Shown piece by piece: positions 16,908 to 26,321 of a DNA stretch of 64,000 bases. Position 1 is the stretch's first letter. Every line of letters begins with the position of its first letter. Source of the DNA: JBJYIN01 sp046237015 (GTDB lineage: Bacteria; Pseudomonadota; Gammaproteobacteria; Enterobacterales; Enterobacteriaceae). Below the pieces are notes generated by a model that did not search any database, was not told the origin of the DNA, and saw only the letters and a program-made list of their open reading frames with translations. Both the position numbers and the translations under genes were made by a program. The DNA lies in NCBI RefSeq assembly GCF_046237015.1, contig NZ_JBJYIN010000001.1:124001-188000 (forward strand), written 5' to 3'.

Positions 16908-19088
16908 CTAGTTTTTCTTATCATCAGATTTATAATCATAAGTATAATAATGATAATTACCATACCCATAATAACTTGCCGCACGCTTCATAATTGCATT
17001 AAGAATAACACCTTTCACCTCGGCGCCATTTTGTTCAAAGCGACGAATACTGACCTCAATTTCTTTCACCGTATTCATCTCAAACCGAGCTACCAATAAA
17101 GAAGTACCAGCATGGCGGCTAATAATTGCCGCATCGGTTACCGCCAGAATCGGTGGTGTATCTAGCAGAATTAAGTCGTAATGTTCACCAGCCCATTTCA
17201 AAAAATCGGCAAAGCGGCTGTGCATAAGCAATTCAGATGGATTAGGTGGCACCTGCCCACGCGGGATAAACTCCATATTCTCCACTGCGGTTTTGCGCGC
17301 GCTTTTCTCCGCATCACACTGGCCGGATAAGATATCGGAAAGGCCGTTGTTACTCTGCGTTCCCATTAATTCATGGGCATAGCCTTTTCGCATATCGCAA
17401 TCAACAATCAGCACTCGTTGTCCACTTTGCGCAATCACCGCTCCTAAGTTAGCGCTGATAAAGGTTTTACCAATTGCTGGACTTGCACCAGAAATCATCA
17501 GCACGTTATTTTTCGCTTCCATCATGGCGAAATGCAAACTGGTACGCAGACTGCGGATAGCCTCAATCGCGAGATCGGCCGGATTACCTACCGCTAATAG
17601 TTCCGTAGCACGAACATTCTTTTTCTTGCCCTTACCCAGCAATGCCCGGTCTTTCTTCTGCTGCCACTCAGAAAGTGGAACGCTGGCGTATACATTGATT
17701 CCCAATTCTTCCAACTGTTCTGGACTTTCAATACCTTTGTGCAACAGTGTTTTCAATACAACAAATGCGGTAGAAATCATTCCACCTAATATCATTGTTA
17801 ACAATACAATTAGCGCTTTCTTCGGTTTTACAGGTTTAGGTTGAATCACCGCGTTATCAACAATGCGTACATTGCCGACTGTACTGGCTTTATTAATGCT
17901 GAGTTCCTGCTGTTTATTCAGCAGTTGCATATAAACTTCCTGACCAGCTTGCACATCACGTGTCAAACGCAACACTTCTTGCTGGGTTTTGGGCATACCG
18001 CCGATACGCTTATTCAGCTTATCGCGCTCTTGCTCCAGAGTTTTGCGTTTCTCCATCAGCGCCCGATAAGCGGGATGTTCACGAGTATAGAGCTTGGAGA
18101 TTTCCGCCTCTTTAAAGGTTAACTCATTAAGCTGAGCTTCAACCGATACCGTGGTATCCAATACCGCTTTAGCTTCTAGAGAAAGATCGACTGATTCGTT
18201 TTTTTGCCGAAATTGATTCAGCTTGTTCTCTGCGTCGTTCAGAGAACTACGTATATTTGGTAACTGTTCTTTCAGAAACTCTAAACTTTTTCCTGCCTCT
18301 TCTGATTTACGCTCTACGTTTTGTTGTAGGTAATTTTGGCTAATACTACTTAATATTTTCGTCGTCAGTACAGGATCTTCACCTTCTAAACTAAGGGATA
18401 ACACACCGGTATCTTTACCCTTATCGGACACTGTCAGGTCATCTAACAAACCATTAATTGCCGTTAGCTGGTTTAATTTTTGTAAACGAAAAACGGTACC
18501 AGCTTCGGCGGCAATATCACTCACCAATAACGTAATACCGTTATGGTTTTCTAATTGACCTACCGTTCCTGTAAATTTTACCGTATCGCCTGCCTCCACC
18601 GCATATTGTTGATTTTCCAGTATCTCCAACTCTATCGCTTCATCCTGCCAGGACGCCGGCACATCCAAGCGAGAAACCGCGATTTTTCCCGGTTCATCGC
18701 CCATCAAACGGGCAATGCCTTTACCGACCAAGGGAAAATATTTCTGCTGAACATTAATGTCTAACACTAGATCGCTGACCGTTTTACCGATCACCATGCG
18801 AGATTTGATCAATTCAATTTCTGCGGCTGACTGAGGCTTGCCATCTGGCAACATGCTAGAAATATCATTCAGCAGAGAATTTCCCTGATTCTGCTCCACC
18901 TGAATCAACGCATCGGCTTTATAAACAGGCGTCGCCAACATGGCATACATAATACCCAAAACAGTAAACAGCGCCGTTACACCAATAATTAACCAGCGGT
19001 TATCCAGTAACGTTCCTAGTAAACGCCCTAAATCGATCTCATCCGAAACCGCTGTTTCAGATGTTTTTACTGAAGTTTTCTCTGCCAT
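16908..19088 (-). CDS. wzc: Tyrosine autokinase / polysaccharide co-polymerase Wzc
   Basis: Wzc controls polymer length and export from the inner membrane and autophosphorylates on tyrosine. The 726-residue protein has the family length. A first membrane helix (WLIIGVTALFTVLGIMYAML) and a Wzz domain are followed by a coiled-coil periplasmic region (residues about 270-400). A second helix (ALIVLLTMILGGMISTAFVV) leads to a cytoplasmic BY-kinase with Walker A GASPAIGKTF, Walker A' VLIVDCDMRKG and Walker B LILLDTPP. The last 25 residues hold eight tyrosines (YYGYGNYHYYTYDY), the phosphorylation cluster. The cognate phosphatase Wzb is encoded just upstream. Confidence 0.97.
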   Translation of the reverse strand: MAEKTSVKTSETAVSDEIDLGRLLGTLLDNRWLIIGVTALFTVLGIMYAMLATPVYKADALIQVEQNQGNSLLNDISSMLPDGKPQSAAEIELIKSRMVIGKTVSDLVLDINVQQKYFPLVGKGIARLMGDEPGKIAVSRLDVPASWQDEAIELEILENQQYAVEAGDTVKFTGTVGQLENHNGITLLVSDIAAEAGTVFRLQKLNQLTAINGLLDDLTVSDKGKDTGVLSLSLEGEDPVLTTKILSSISQNYLQQNVERKSEEAGKSLEFLKEQLPNIRSSLNDAENKLNQFRQKNESVDLSLEAKAVLDTTVSVEAQLNELTFKEAEISKLYTREHPAYRALMEKRKTLEQERDKLNKRIGGMPKTQQEVLRLTRDVQAGQEVYMQLLNKQQELSINKASTVGNVRIVDNAVIQPKPVKPKKALIVLLTMILGGMISTAFVVLKTLLHKGIESPEQLEELGINVYASVPLSEWQQKKDRALLGKGKKKNVRATELLAVGNPADLAIEAIRSLRTSLHFAMMEAKNNVLMISGASPAIGKTFISANLGAVIAQSGQRVLIVDCDMRKGYAHELMGTQSNNGLSDILSGQCDAEKSARKTAVENMEFIPRGQVPPNPSELLMHSRFADFLKWAGEHYDLILLDTPPILAVTDAAIISRHAGTSLLVARFEMNTVKEIEVSIRRFEQNGAEVKGVILNAIMKRAASYYGYGNYHYYTYDYKSDDKKN

Positions 19089-19103
19089 CGGATTCTCTGA
19101 CGA

Positions 19104-19538
19104 TTAACGATTCAATGCCTGTACCCATTTTTGGGCAGACTGTTCAAGTTGTGAGTAAACGAATTCAAATGCTTCGCGGCTTTTACGGTAGGGATCGGCG
19201 ATTTCCTGTTGATTTAGCCAGTGGCCGAATAGCATAGTCTTACCGCGAACTTCAGGCGCAATGCGGCCTACCGCATCAATATGACCTTTCTCCATCACCA
19301 AAATCAGATCATACTGACGGCATAAGGATGAGGTTAATTGCTGTGCCTGATGCCCTTCCAGAGAAAGGCCATGCCCATTTGCTACCTCAGTAGCAGTACT
19401 ATCAGCAGGTTTCCCTACCAACGCCCCCAGACCAGCCGAAGCCACTCGCTTAGCAGGCAATGCCTGTTTCAATAGCCGCTCCCCGGTCGGGGAGCGGCAG
19501 ATATTGCCTACACAAACCACTAATATCGAATCAAACAT
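19104..19538 (-). CDS. wzb: Low-molecular-weight protein-tyrosine phosphatase Wzb
   Basis: Wzb removes phosphate from the tyrosine tail of Wzc, which is needed for cycles of polymer assembly. The 144-residue protein has the P-loop VVCVGNICRSPTGE with nucleophile Cys9 and the Arg of CX5R, and the general-acid aspartate in EIADPYRKS. It lies eight bases after wza and 15 bases before wzc, in the canonical wza-wzb-wzc order. Confidence 0.96.
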   Translation of the reverse strand: MFDSILVVCVGNICRSPTGERLLKQALPAKRVASAGLGALVGKPADSTATEVANGHGLSLEGHQAQQLTSSLCRQYDLILVMEKGHIDAVGRIAPEVRGKTMLFGHWLNQQEIADPYRKSREAFEFVYSQLEQSAQKWVQALNR

Positions 19539-19546
19539 GCTTATCT

Positions 19547-20683
19547 CTATGGCCAGGTACGAACGCGCAACGAACCTTCGGTTAACTCATTAAAGCCGGA
19601 AATGGTCGGTACGAGTTGGCTGATAACGCGGTTCCAACGAACGATCGGTGCCGTAGTGACATAAACGATATCATAAGGCTGTAGTCGGAATTCCGTTCCC
19701 ATCACCATCGCTGTCGCATCTTTCGCATTAAGCTGGTAGATATCCGCCAACTTCGGCCCTTGTGTACCGCGCAATGAGCGGATGACAAAAATGCCGGTGG
19801 CATCTGAAAATGCCTGATCGAGCCCTTCAGCATTGCCCAAGGCCTCTGTCAGAGTCATGCCACTGCGATCCATTTTGAGGGTACTTTGTTTTTTCACTTC
19901 CCCCATCACGAACACTTTCAGGTCATCATTGCGGGGAATATAGAGGATATCGCCGGGATAGAGGAGATGGTTCTGAGAAAGGTCACCGTTTTGCATCAGT
20001 GCCTGAAGAGAGAGTCGTTGTTCTTTGCCGTTGTGAGTCAACACAATGTTGCGCCAGTCGGCATTTTCAGTCAGACCACCCGCTTTGTTAATCGCATCTA
20101 GTACGGTCAAGGGAACGTTGGTAATCGGTTGTTGTCCCGATGTTGCCACTTCCCCGCTGACATAGGCTTTTTGCGAACGGAACGCCGCGATACTCACATC
20201 AACCTGAGGTGACTCAATGTATTGCGCCAGACGACTCATTATCTGATCGCGTACTTCAGTGACCGTTTTACCCGCAACGCTAACTTTGCCGATATAAGGA
20301 TAGAAAATGGTGCCATCTGAATGTACCCAGTTACCGGTATCGGCTGCGGTACGGTAAGTCCCTGCTGGCGTGGTAAGTTCAGGGTGATCCCAAACGGTTA
20401 CCATGATGACATCACCAATACCGATGCGGTATTCATACCTTTGCAGTTCTTGCTCCAGCGCCGGATTGGTTTGCGCAATCAGCGGCTTAGGTCGCATTTT
20501 TTCCACTAAATAAGGCGTTAAAGGATAAACGTTTACGAGCTTATCAATATTAAAATCCGCATCCTGTTGCTCAATAACGTTTTTGCCACTGCTGGAAAGG
20601 TGAGACCCAGGAAATAAGGTGCAACCGCTAAGCAATGCAGCCGACACCACCAATGGGATCAGTTTTAACTTGTGTTTTATCAT
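19547..20683 (-). CDS. wza: Outer-membrane polysaccharide export lipoprotein Wza
   Basis: Wza forms the octameric outer-membrane channel through which the polymer leaves. The 378-residue protein has a lipoprotein signal ending LLSGC with Cys21 as lipidation site. A polysaccharide-export domain begins at YRIGIGDVIMVTVWDHPEL, SLBB-type repeats follow (KAYVSGEVATSGQQPI, KVFVMGEVKKQSTL), and a C-terminal amphipathic helix (VRWNRVISQLVPTISGFNEL) forms the membrane barrel. Size and order match E. coli Wza. Confidence 0.96.
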   Translation of the reverse strand: MIKHKLKLIPLVVSAALLSGCTLFPGSHLSSSGKNVIEQQDADFNIDKLVNVYPLTPYLVEKMRPKPLIAQTNPALEQELQRYEYRIGIGDVIMVTVWDHPELTTPAGTYRTAADTGNWVHSDGTIFYPYIGKVSVAGKTVTEVRDQIMSRLAQYIESPQVDVSIAAFRSQKAYVSGEVATSGQQPITNVPLTVLDAINKAGGLTENADWRNIVLTHNGKEQRLSLQALMQNGDLSQNHLLYPGDILYIPRNDDLKVFVMGEVKKQSTLKMDRSGMTLTEALGNAEGLDQAFSDATGIFVIRSLRGTQGPKLADIYQLNAKDATAMVMGTEFRLQPYDIVYVTTAPIVRWNRVISQLVPTISGFNELTEGSLRVRTWP

Positions 20684-20801
20684 CCTGTGTATGCCATCAC
20701 TCTTAATTGAAATATGCGCAAATCCCTACAAAATAGCCCATTATTATAGAGAAGAATAGATTCACATTAACCTGCGGTCTAACGTATAAAAGGCGGGTTA
20801 A

Positions 20802-21899
20802 TTACCGCTTTAACGGCGAGGTACCTTCTTTATCTACGATTACCGCCCCAGAGTGTTGACTCTGGTTAATGCGTCGAAACCAAGTCAAGACACGCCAGAC
20901 TCGGCTAATCATCCAGAAATAGCCGAAAAATGCCATCAAAAATACGCTTAGCATAATAGACTCTGTCGCCCCAATCCGCTCGCTGATAATGCCGATCATT
21001 GCAAATAAAATGGCTGCCCCCACAATGACTGACAAAGCCTGACGAGGCGTTAAGCCTGCGCGCATCAGTATATGATGCAAATGCTCGCGATCGGGTTTGA
21101 AGGGACTATGCCCTTGTCGGATACGGCGCACCATGATTGTCACCATATCCATCAGCGGAATAGCAATAAACCATAATGCTGTTACTGGGCGAATGACGGC
21201 ATCCTCTCCTTGTGTTGCCAACACCAGTAGCCAAATGACGGTAAAACCAATCAGCGTACTGCCAGCATCGCCCATAAATACTTTAAACTTTCTGCCCCAA
21301 ATTACCCCTAAATTAAGGAGAATATAAGGCAACGTGGCGACTAACAAACATAAGCTCCAGCTCGCAAGCTCGCTATGCCCACCAAGGTAGAAAACCACAG
21401 ACAACGCACCAAATGTCACGCAGGATAGCGCACCCAGTAAGCCATCAATGCCGTCGACCATATTGAAAGCATTAATCGCGCCCCATACCGCAAACAGCGT
21501 AACCGTATAGCCAAAAATACCTAAGAAAAGTTCATAGCCGAATAACACATTACCCAATGTCACCAGATACAAACCAGCATACATCATCAGCCCAGCGACC
21601 AGCGCTTGTAGCCCCACGCGAGGTAAAACGGGGAGATCGAATCGATCATCCAACACACCGACAACCAATAGCGCGGTAGCACAAGTCATATAGAGTGTGA
21701 AATTAGGTAACCAGTCGGGTTGTAAAACATAGAGAACCCATAACGCCATGTAGATAGAAACCCCTCCCACGAGCGGAATATGCCCTTGGTGTTTCTTACG
21801 TACGTTAGGTTTATCCACTAGTCCTACTTTGATTGCCACTTTTCTTGCTACGAATAACGCAATAAAAGCGCTTAAAAATATCACCGCGAATTCTTGCAT
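20802..21899 (-). CDS. WecA-like undecaprenyl-phosphate GlcNAc-1-phosphate transferase
   Basis: This polytopic enzyme starts the repeat unit by moving a HexNAc-1-phosphate from UDP to undecaprenyl phosphate. The 365-residue protein closely follows WecA: ARKVAIKVGLVDKPN, the metal-binding VLDDRFD, NAFNMVDGIDGL, KVFMGDAGSTLIGF, and the cytoplasmic His-rich PFKPDREHLHHILMRAG loop, with about 11 membrane helices. It replaces the WbaP-type initiator of many group 1 loci, so the first sugar is probably GlcNAc or a relative. It is the first gene after the JUMPstart element. A second wecA may exist in the enterobacterial common antigen locus elsewhere. Confidence 0.93.
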   Translation of the reverse strand: MQEFAVIFLSAFIALFVARKVAIKVGLVDKPNVRKKHQGHIPLVGGVSIYMALWVLYVLQPDWLPNFTLYMTCATALLVVGVLDDRFDLPVLPRVGLQALVAGLMMYAGLYLVTLGNVLFGYELFLGIFGYTVTLFAVWGAINAFNMVDGIDGLLGALSCVTFGALSVVFYLGGHSELASWSLCLLVATLPYILLNLGVIWGRKFKVFMGDAGSTLIGFTVIWLLVLATQGEDAVIRPVTALWFIAIPLMDMVTIMVRRIRQGHSPFKPDREHLHHILMRAGLTPRQALSVIVGAAILFAMIGIISERIGATESIMLSVFLMAFFGYFWMISRVWRVLTWFRRINQSQHSGAVIVDKEGTSPLKR

Positions 21900-21936
21900 T
21901 TTAGCACCATCAACCGTTATGAATTGTTACATCAGG

Positions 21937-21974
21937 CACGCTACCGCCCCTGGCTTGTAGCTACCAGTGCACTG
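21937..21974 (-). promoter_or_regulatory. JUMPstart sequence with ops element (RfaH recruitment)
   Basis: Read on the minus strand this 38-base stretch begins CAGTGCACTGGTAGCT and ends GGGGCGGTAGCGTG, nearly identical to the 39-base JUMPstart consensus. It contains the ops core GGCGGTAG at its 3' end. It lies 38 bases before the start of the WecA-like gene. RfaH binds paused polymerase at ops and allows it to pass downstream terminators, such as the hairpin after wzc. Confidence 0.95.
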
Positions 21975-22201
21975 TCAAAGTACGGAATACCATCATGTGG
22001 TGTAGACGCTGGCCCCGTAAGTTACAAGTTTTGTAATTTTTTTGTCATGCCTTAGCGCGTCGAGTGGTTAACAAAACGTCAACAAAAAGCACTTTTCATA
22101 TGAAAAAGGTGGCCTTTTTGGAAAATTTAGATTTCCAAACCCCCATAGTATTGACGACTAAACGAAGAGCACAAGAGCAAGATGTTGAGAGAGAGGTTTT
22201 T

Positions 22202-22215
22202 TAGGAATAAGACTA
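22202..22215 (-). promoter_or_regulatory. Possible RcsAB box
   Basis: On the minus strand TAGTCTTATTCCTA matches the RcsAB consensus TAAGAATATTCCTA at 10 of 14 positions, including the whole right half. It lies about 230 bases upstream of JUMPstart, where Rcs control of exopolysaccharide operons is usual. The left half is poor, so this is tentative. Confidence 0.35.
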
Positions 22216-22715
22216 CGTATATCCATAACGTGCGATCCTCCGTTAGTAGGAAAAACTAATTTAAAGAATAAAGTTGGTACATTTAAGTAAAAAAACGCGT
22301 TACGCCACCACCTATTGCACAACTCTGTACCAGATTACAACAGGCGCGCCATTCTATGCTTGCTTCGCTAGTATGAGCAAATTTTAGGGCCGATATCTTG
22401 CCGATAAAGCAGAAAATTTTGCTTATGGTCTTTTTTTGATTTTTTTAAACTTTCGTTAACTGAAATCTGACATAACCGATACGTGAGGCAGACGTCTACA
22501 GTACAGTCCTAGCCTATCTACTCTATATTTCTACGTTCTCAGCCTTTGCTGGAAGCATAAGCAACACGGCTAACTCGAGAGTCATCCGATAAAAATAAAC
22601 CTGTACGGTGCTGATTCAGAAAAACTCTCTGCGTAATTCCCTACAAATTCTGGTTCATTCACGCCAGCCCTGATACGCTAATGGCGTCCTCGTTAAGAAA
22701 GGTGAAATAATAAGT

Positions 22716-24302
22716 ATGGAGTGGATCGCTGATCCAACAATATGGGCCGGCCTGGCGACATTGATTGTTTTAGAGCTGGTACTGGGTATTGATAATCTTG
22801 TTTTTATTGCCATTCTGGCTGAAAAATTACCTAAAGAACAAAGAGATAAAGCCAGAGTTGTTGGGCTTCTCCTCGCGCTGCTGATGCGACTGGTTCTCTT
22901 ATCTTCGATTTCCTGGCTGGTCTCCCTGACAACCCCTCTCTTTACTTTGTTTGAACATACCTTCAGCGCCCGTGATGGGATTATGCTGGTTGGCGGATTG
23001 TTTCTGCTGTTCAAAGCCACAGTAGAGCTCAATGAACGTCTGGAAGGGAAAGATGAGGAACAGCAAGCACAGCGAAAAGGGGCTAAATTCTGGCCTGTTG
23101 TCGCACAGATCGTCGTGCTGGATGCCATTTTTTCACTGGATTCCGTCATCACCGCCGTGGGCATGACAGACCATCTGCTCGTCATGATGTCTGCCGTCAC
23201 TATCGCTATCTTTTTAATGCTTCTGGCAAGCAAGCCGTTGACTCGCTTTGTTAGCGAGCATCCAACAATTGTGATTCTCTGCCTGAGTTTCCTGCTAATG
23301 ATTGGCTTTAGCCTGGTTGCCGATGCATTCGGTTACCACATTCCTAAAGGCTATCTTTATGCTGCGATTGGTTTCTCCGTGCTGATCGAAATGCTAAATC
23401 AGGTTTCACAATTTAACCGTCGGCGTTTCCTCTCGTCTTCCGTCCCTCTGCGTCAACGCACAGCGGAAGTTGTTTTGCGCATCCTGCGTGGCAATCACGA
23501 AGAAGCGGAACTGGATAACCAAACGTCATCGATGATTGCAGATAATACCCATGCTGGTCATGAAGTGTTCAACCAGCAGGAACGCCGAATGATTGAACGC
23601 GTACTGGGCATGGCGCAACGGACTGTCAGCAGCATTATGACCTCTCGCCACGATATCGATCCGGTCGAATTGCATGCGTCACAAAATGAACTTTCCCAGT
23701 TGTTGAACAGCAACCTGCATACCCGATTGGTTATCACGGATAGCGAGACCTCGGATGAGCCACTGGGGATCGTGCATATATCAGAGTTATTGCAACAACA
23801 GTTGAATCAGGAGCCGTTTGATCTGTCCATTTTACTTCGCCAGCCTCTGGTGTTCCCTGAACAACTTTCGTTACTGCTGGCGCTGGAGCAGTTCAGAGAA
23901 GCCAAAACTCACTTTGCCTTCGTTGTGGATGAATTTGGCTCCGTCGAAGGGATTGTGACACTAAGCGATGTGATGGAAACCATTGCAGGGAATCTGCCAT
24001 TGGCTGGTGAAGAAATTGATGCACGCCATGATATTCAACAGAATGAAGACGGTAGTTGGGTCGCGAACGGCTATATTCCGCTGGAAGATCTAACCATGTA
24101 TGTTCCACTTACGTTGGATGAAAAGCGGGAATATTACACGCTGGCCGGTTTGCTGATGGAACACTCCCAGCGTATTCCACAGTCTGGCGATAAATTGTCG
24201 ATTGATAACTATCAATTCACCATTCTGACGGTAGAAAGCCACCGAATAATGAAGGTACTGATTACCCCCAACCGCGAGCCACAATCTGATTTTGAGGTTT
24301 AA
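22716..24302 (+). CDS. yegH: TerC-family membrane protein with CBS and CorC domains
   Basis: A 528-residue protein with three parts. A TerC-type membrane domain (IVLELVLGIDNLVFIAILAEKLP, then VVLDAIFSLDSVITAVGM, with conserved acidic residues within helices) covers the first 240 residues. A pair of CBS domains lies at about residues 300-430 (MTSRHDIDPV; FAFVVDEFGSVEGIVTLSDVMETI). A C-terminal CorC/HlyC transporter-associated domain follows. In E. coli yegH stands between asmA and wza, the same order as here. TerC relatives are linked to metal-ion (Mn2+) efflux; the substrate of YegH is not settled. It diverges from the polysaccharide operon. Confidence 0.9.
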   Translation: MEWIADPTIWAGLATLIVLELVLGIDNLVFIAILAEKLPKEQRDKARVVGLLLALLMRLVLLSSISWLVSLTTPLFTLFEHTFSARDGIMLVGGLFLLFKATVELNERLEGKDEEQQAQRKGAKFWPVVAQIVVLDAIFSLDSVITAVGMTDHLLVMMSAVTIAIFLMLLASKPLTRFVSEHPTIVILCLSFLLMIGFSLVADAFGYHIPKGYLYAAIGFSVLIEMLNQVSQFNRRRFLSSSVPLRQRTAEVVLRILRGNHEEAELDNQTSSMIADNTHAGHEVFNQQERRMIERVLGMAQRTVSSIMTSRHDIDPVELHASQNELSQLLNSNLHTRLVITDSETSDEPLGIVHISELLQQQLNQEPFDLSILLRQPLVFPEQLSLLLALEQFREAKTHFAFVVDEFGSVEGIVTLSDVMETIAGNLPLAGEEIDARHDIQQNEDGSWVANGYIPLEDLTMYVPLTLDEKREYYTLAGLLMEHSQRIPQSGDKLSIDNYQFTILTVESHRIMKVLITPNREPQSDFEV

Positions 24303-24350
24303 TGATAGGGTTTCGAGGTTTAATAATAGTGTGTCGTTTCATCAATTGAT

Positions 24351-24401
24351 GCCTATATAGGAAACTTTTGTTTTATCTCCTATAATGTTTCTTATATAGG
24401 C
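24351..24401 (+). promoter_or_regulatory. hipBA promoter with paired operator palindromes
   Basis: GCCTATATAGGAAAC (24351-24365) and GTTTCTTATATAGGC (24387-24401) form a large inverted repeat. The left arm also contains the perfect palindrome CCTATATAGG. A consensus minus-10 hexamer TATAAT lies between them at 24381-24386. This is the layout expected for autorepression by a HipB dimer pair. The hipB ATG follows 19 bases later. Confidence 0.7.
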
Positions 24402-24420
24402 AACATTTATTGGTGAAATA

Positions 24421-24678
24421 ATGAGCAATAGACTGTCGATAGGTAAAAAAATTGCTGATGCCCGAAAAAACATGGGAAACACACAGCAACAGATGGCCGA
24501 TGTCACGGGCATTTTCAAAACCACGCTATCAAAAATAGAAAATGGCCGTTTCACTGGCTCTCTGGACATACTGGAACGCTACCTTGATGCTGTCGGACTC
24601 CAACTCAATGCAGAACCTAAACAACATACCTTGCCCAAATGGGACGAAATTGACGATTTATTCTCCGAGGACGAATAA
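24421..24678 (+). CDS. hipB: HipB-type antitoxin, HTH transcriptional regulator
   Basis: An 85-residue protein with a Xre-type helix-turn-helix: IGKKIADARKNMGNTQQQMADVTGIFKTTLSKIENGRFTG covers helices 1-4. HipB dimers bind operator palindromes in their own promoter and hold HipA inactive. The stop shares a base with the hipA start (TAATG), typical of coupled toxin-antitoxin genes. A palindromic operator region lies directly upstream. The acidic tail (WDEIDDLFSEDE) probably extends from the HTH domain as the flexible C-terminus. Confidence 0.88.
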   Translation: MSNRLSIGKKIADARKNMGNTQQQMADVTGIFKTTLSKIENGRFTGSLDILERYLDAVGLQLNAEPKQHTLPKWDEIDDLFSEDE

Positions 24679-25889
24679 TGGCACTATCATCCCTGCCAAG
24701 AAAGGTTGATCGCCTGACTGTTTTCGTCAACGAAGCCGAAGCCGGAATATTAACCCATGGATCGGTTCATTATTATCAGCCCACACAAGACAGGCTAAAT
24801 GTATCGCTAACCATGACAGGAAACGGCATGGATGGTTATTCATCTGGCGCGCTGCATCCCATATTTTCTCAAAATCTGCCCGAGGGCTTTAACCGCCGAT
24901 ACATTTCTGAAAAACTGGCGCGTTATGTCAACATTAACGATATGTATTTTCTCGCTTTACAGGGGGATCGTGGGATCGGAATGCTAAGCTATGCCGGTGA
25001 ATTTATACTTCCGGAAGTCGAATCAATCAGCCTGTCAGATATATTGACTTATCAGGGAACAGATCCTTTATTTCCTCAATTATTGGAAAAATATTATCTA
25101 CGTAACTCCCTGGCAGGCGTGCAACCTAAAGTCAGTATTTCAAAGACCGATCGTACCATTGAACAAAAAGATTTGATCGTTAAGTCGTTCGATGATGAAT
25201 TTCCACTTTTGACCGTTAACGAATTTGTCTGCATGGAGGCAGCAAAGTATTGCGGGCTTAATTCTCCTCAAGTCTATTTATCAGAGAATCTTGAAACCTT
25301 TGTTGTCGAGCGGTTTGACAGGCCGAATGGTATTCCTCTCGGCTATGAAGATTTTACGACGTTATTGAAAAAACCAAGCAACCCTGATGCAAAATATACC
25401 GGTAGTTATGAAACGCTGCTAAAAGCCACATTGTTCTATACGAATAGCCTTTCTGAAGTTGAGAAAATATATCAATACATCGTGTTTAACTGCCTAATTG
25501 GGAACGGTGATGCCCATTTAAAAAATTTCGCCCTGCAATATACCCAAGATATGAAAAATATTTTCGTATCGCCAATTTATGATGTGACGCATACCCTCAT
25601 CTATGACTCGATAGACAACAAAATGGCCTTAAAATTGGCGAATAGTAAAGTTTTTCCAGACAAAAACCATCTGTTGTCATTGGCTGAATCTCAACACTTT
25701 AAGGTTCGAAACGCAAAGGAAATCATTGAATCAATGGCTGACGGAATACTGGAATATATTGCGCAATCGTCGGAGATTTCTCTGTTTGATGGCTTGAAAG
25801 CCTCTATTTATCAATCCGTTTCGAATGTCATGACGACTCAATACACCAACAAGCCCTACCGTCACGACAGAAAATTGAAGTTTGAGTAA
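24678..25889 (+). CDS. hipA: HipA-family serine/threonine kinase toxin
   Basis: HipA kinases phosphorylate targets such as glutamyl-tRNA synthetase and slow growth, giving persistence. The 403-residue protein is somewhat shorter than E. coli HipA (440). It keeps the N-terminal couple-HipA region (VFVNEAEAGILTHGS; FSQNLPEGFNRR), the autophosphorylation loop with Ser144 in RNSLAGVQPK, the catalytic Asp278 in GNGDAHLKN, and metal-binding Asp302 in PIYDVTHT. All key residues appear intact, so an active kinase is likely. The target in this organism is unknown. Partner hipB is directly upstream. Confidence 0.9.
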   Translation: MALSSLPRKVDRLTVFVNEAEAGILTHGSVHYYQPTQDRLNVSLTMTGNGMDGYSSGALHPIFSQNLPEGFNRRYISEKLARYVNINDMYFLALQGDRGIGMLSYAGEFILPEVESISLSDILTYQGTDPLFPQLLEKYYLRNSLAGVQPKVSISKTDRTIEQKDLIVKSFDDEFPLLTVNEFVCMEAAKYCGLNSPQVYLSENLETFVVERFDRPNGIPLGYEDFTTLLKKPSNPDAKYTGSYETLLKATLFYTNSLSEVEKIYQYIVFNCLIGNGDAHLKNFALQYTQDMKNIFVSPIYDVTHTLIYDSIDNKMALKLANSKVFPDKNHLLSLAESQHFKVRNAKEIIESMADGILEYIAQSSEISLFDGLKASIYQSVSNVMTTQYTNKPYRHDRKLKFE

Positions 25890-25937
25890 ATCTGTCACAC
25901 AATCAGCGACGTCGACTGGGAGATAAAGGGGATTAGC

Positions 25938-26321
25938 ATGAATGATAAGATCGTCGCTGTTCTAAAAAAACAGCTACCTGATATCAAAATAATTTACCTT
26001 TTTGGTTCCAGGGCGACGGGGCATGCCCACAAGAATAGTGATGTGGATATTGCGATTATGGCAGGGCACAAACTAGACCCGCTCGTCCGTTGGGATTTAG
26101 CTAATCAACTGACAACAGAGTTGGGCCATGATGTCGATCTTATCGATCTGCTGCAAGCATCGACCGTTTTAAGAATGGAGATAGTGCGCCAAGGCCAGTT
26201 GCTTTATCAAATCGGAACGACATCAGCACAATTTGAAATGACAACGCTTTCCATGTATCAGCATTTGCAAAGAGAACGCGCTGATATTATCCAACGTTTT
26301 CATCAGGATCTGAAAGCATGA
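25938..26321 (+). CDS. mntA: MntA-type nucleotidyltransferase antitoxin
   Basis: A 127-residue minimal nucleotidyltransferase with the motif GS-X10-DXD intact (Gly23-Ser24, Asp35 and Asp37, in LFGSRATGHAHKNSDVDIAI). MntA antitoxins inactivate the HEPN toxin HepT by adding AMP to a tyrosine near its active site. The gene overlaps hepT by four bases (ATGA). It sits 48 bases after hipA, so two toxin-antitoxin pairs lie back to back in one direction. Confidence 0.9.
   Translation: MNDKIVAVLKKQLPDIKIIYLFGSRATGHAHKNSDVDIAIMAGHKLDPLVRWDLANQLTTELGHDVDLIDLLQASTVLRMEIVRQGQLLYQIGTTSAQFEMTTLSMYQHLQRERADIIQRFHQDLKA

Larger units (their letters stand above)
21900..22715. promoter_or_regulatory. Divergent regulatory region between polysaccharide operon and yegH
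   Basis: These 816 bases carry no convincing gene. They hold the JUMPstart/ops element close to the WecA-like gene, a possible RcsAB box at 22202-22215, and a symmetric AT stretch around TTTTCATATGAAAA (22093-22106) followed by AAAAAGG and CCTTTTT arms. The long leader before the operon is typical of RfaH-controlled capsule operons. Exact promoters could not be fixed by eye. Confidence 0.6.
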
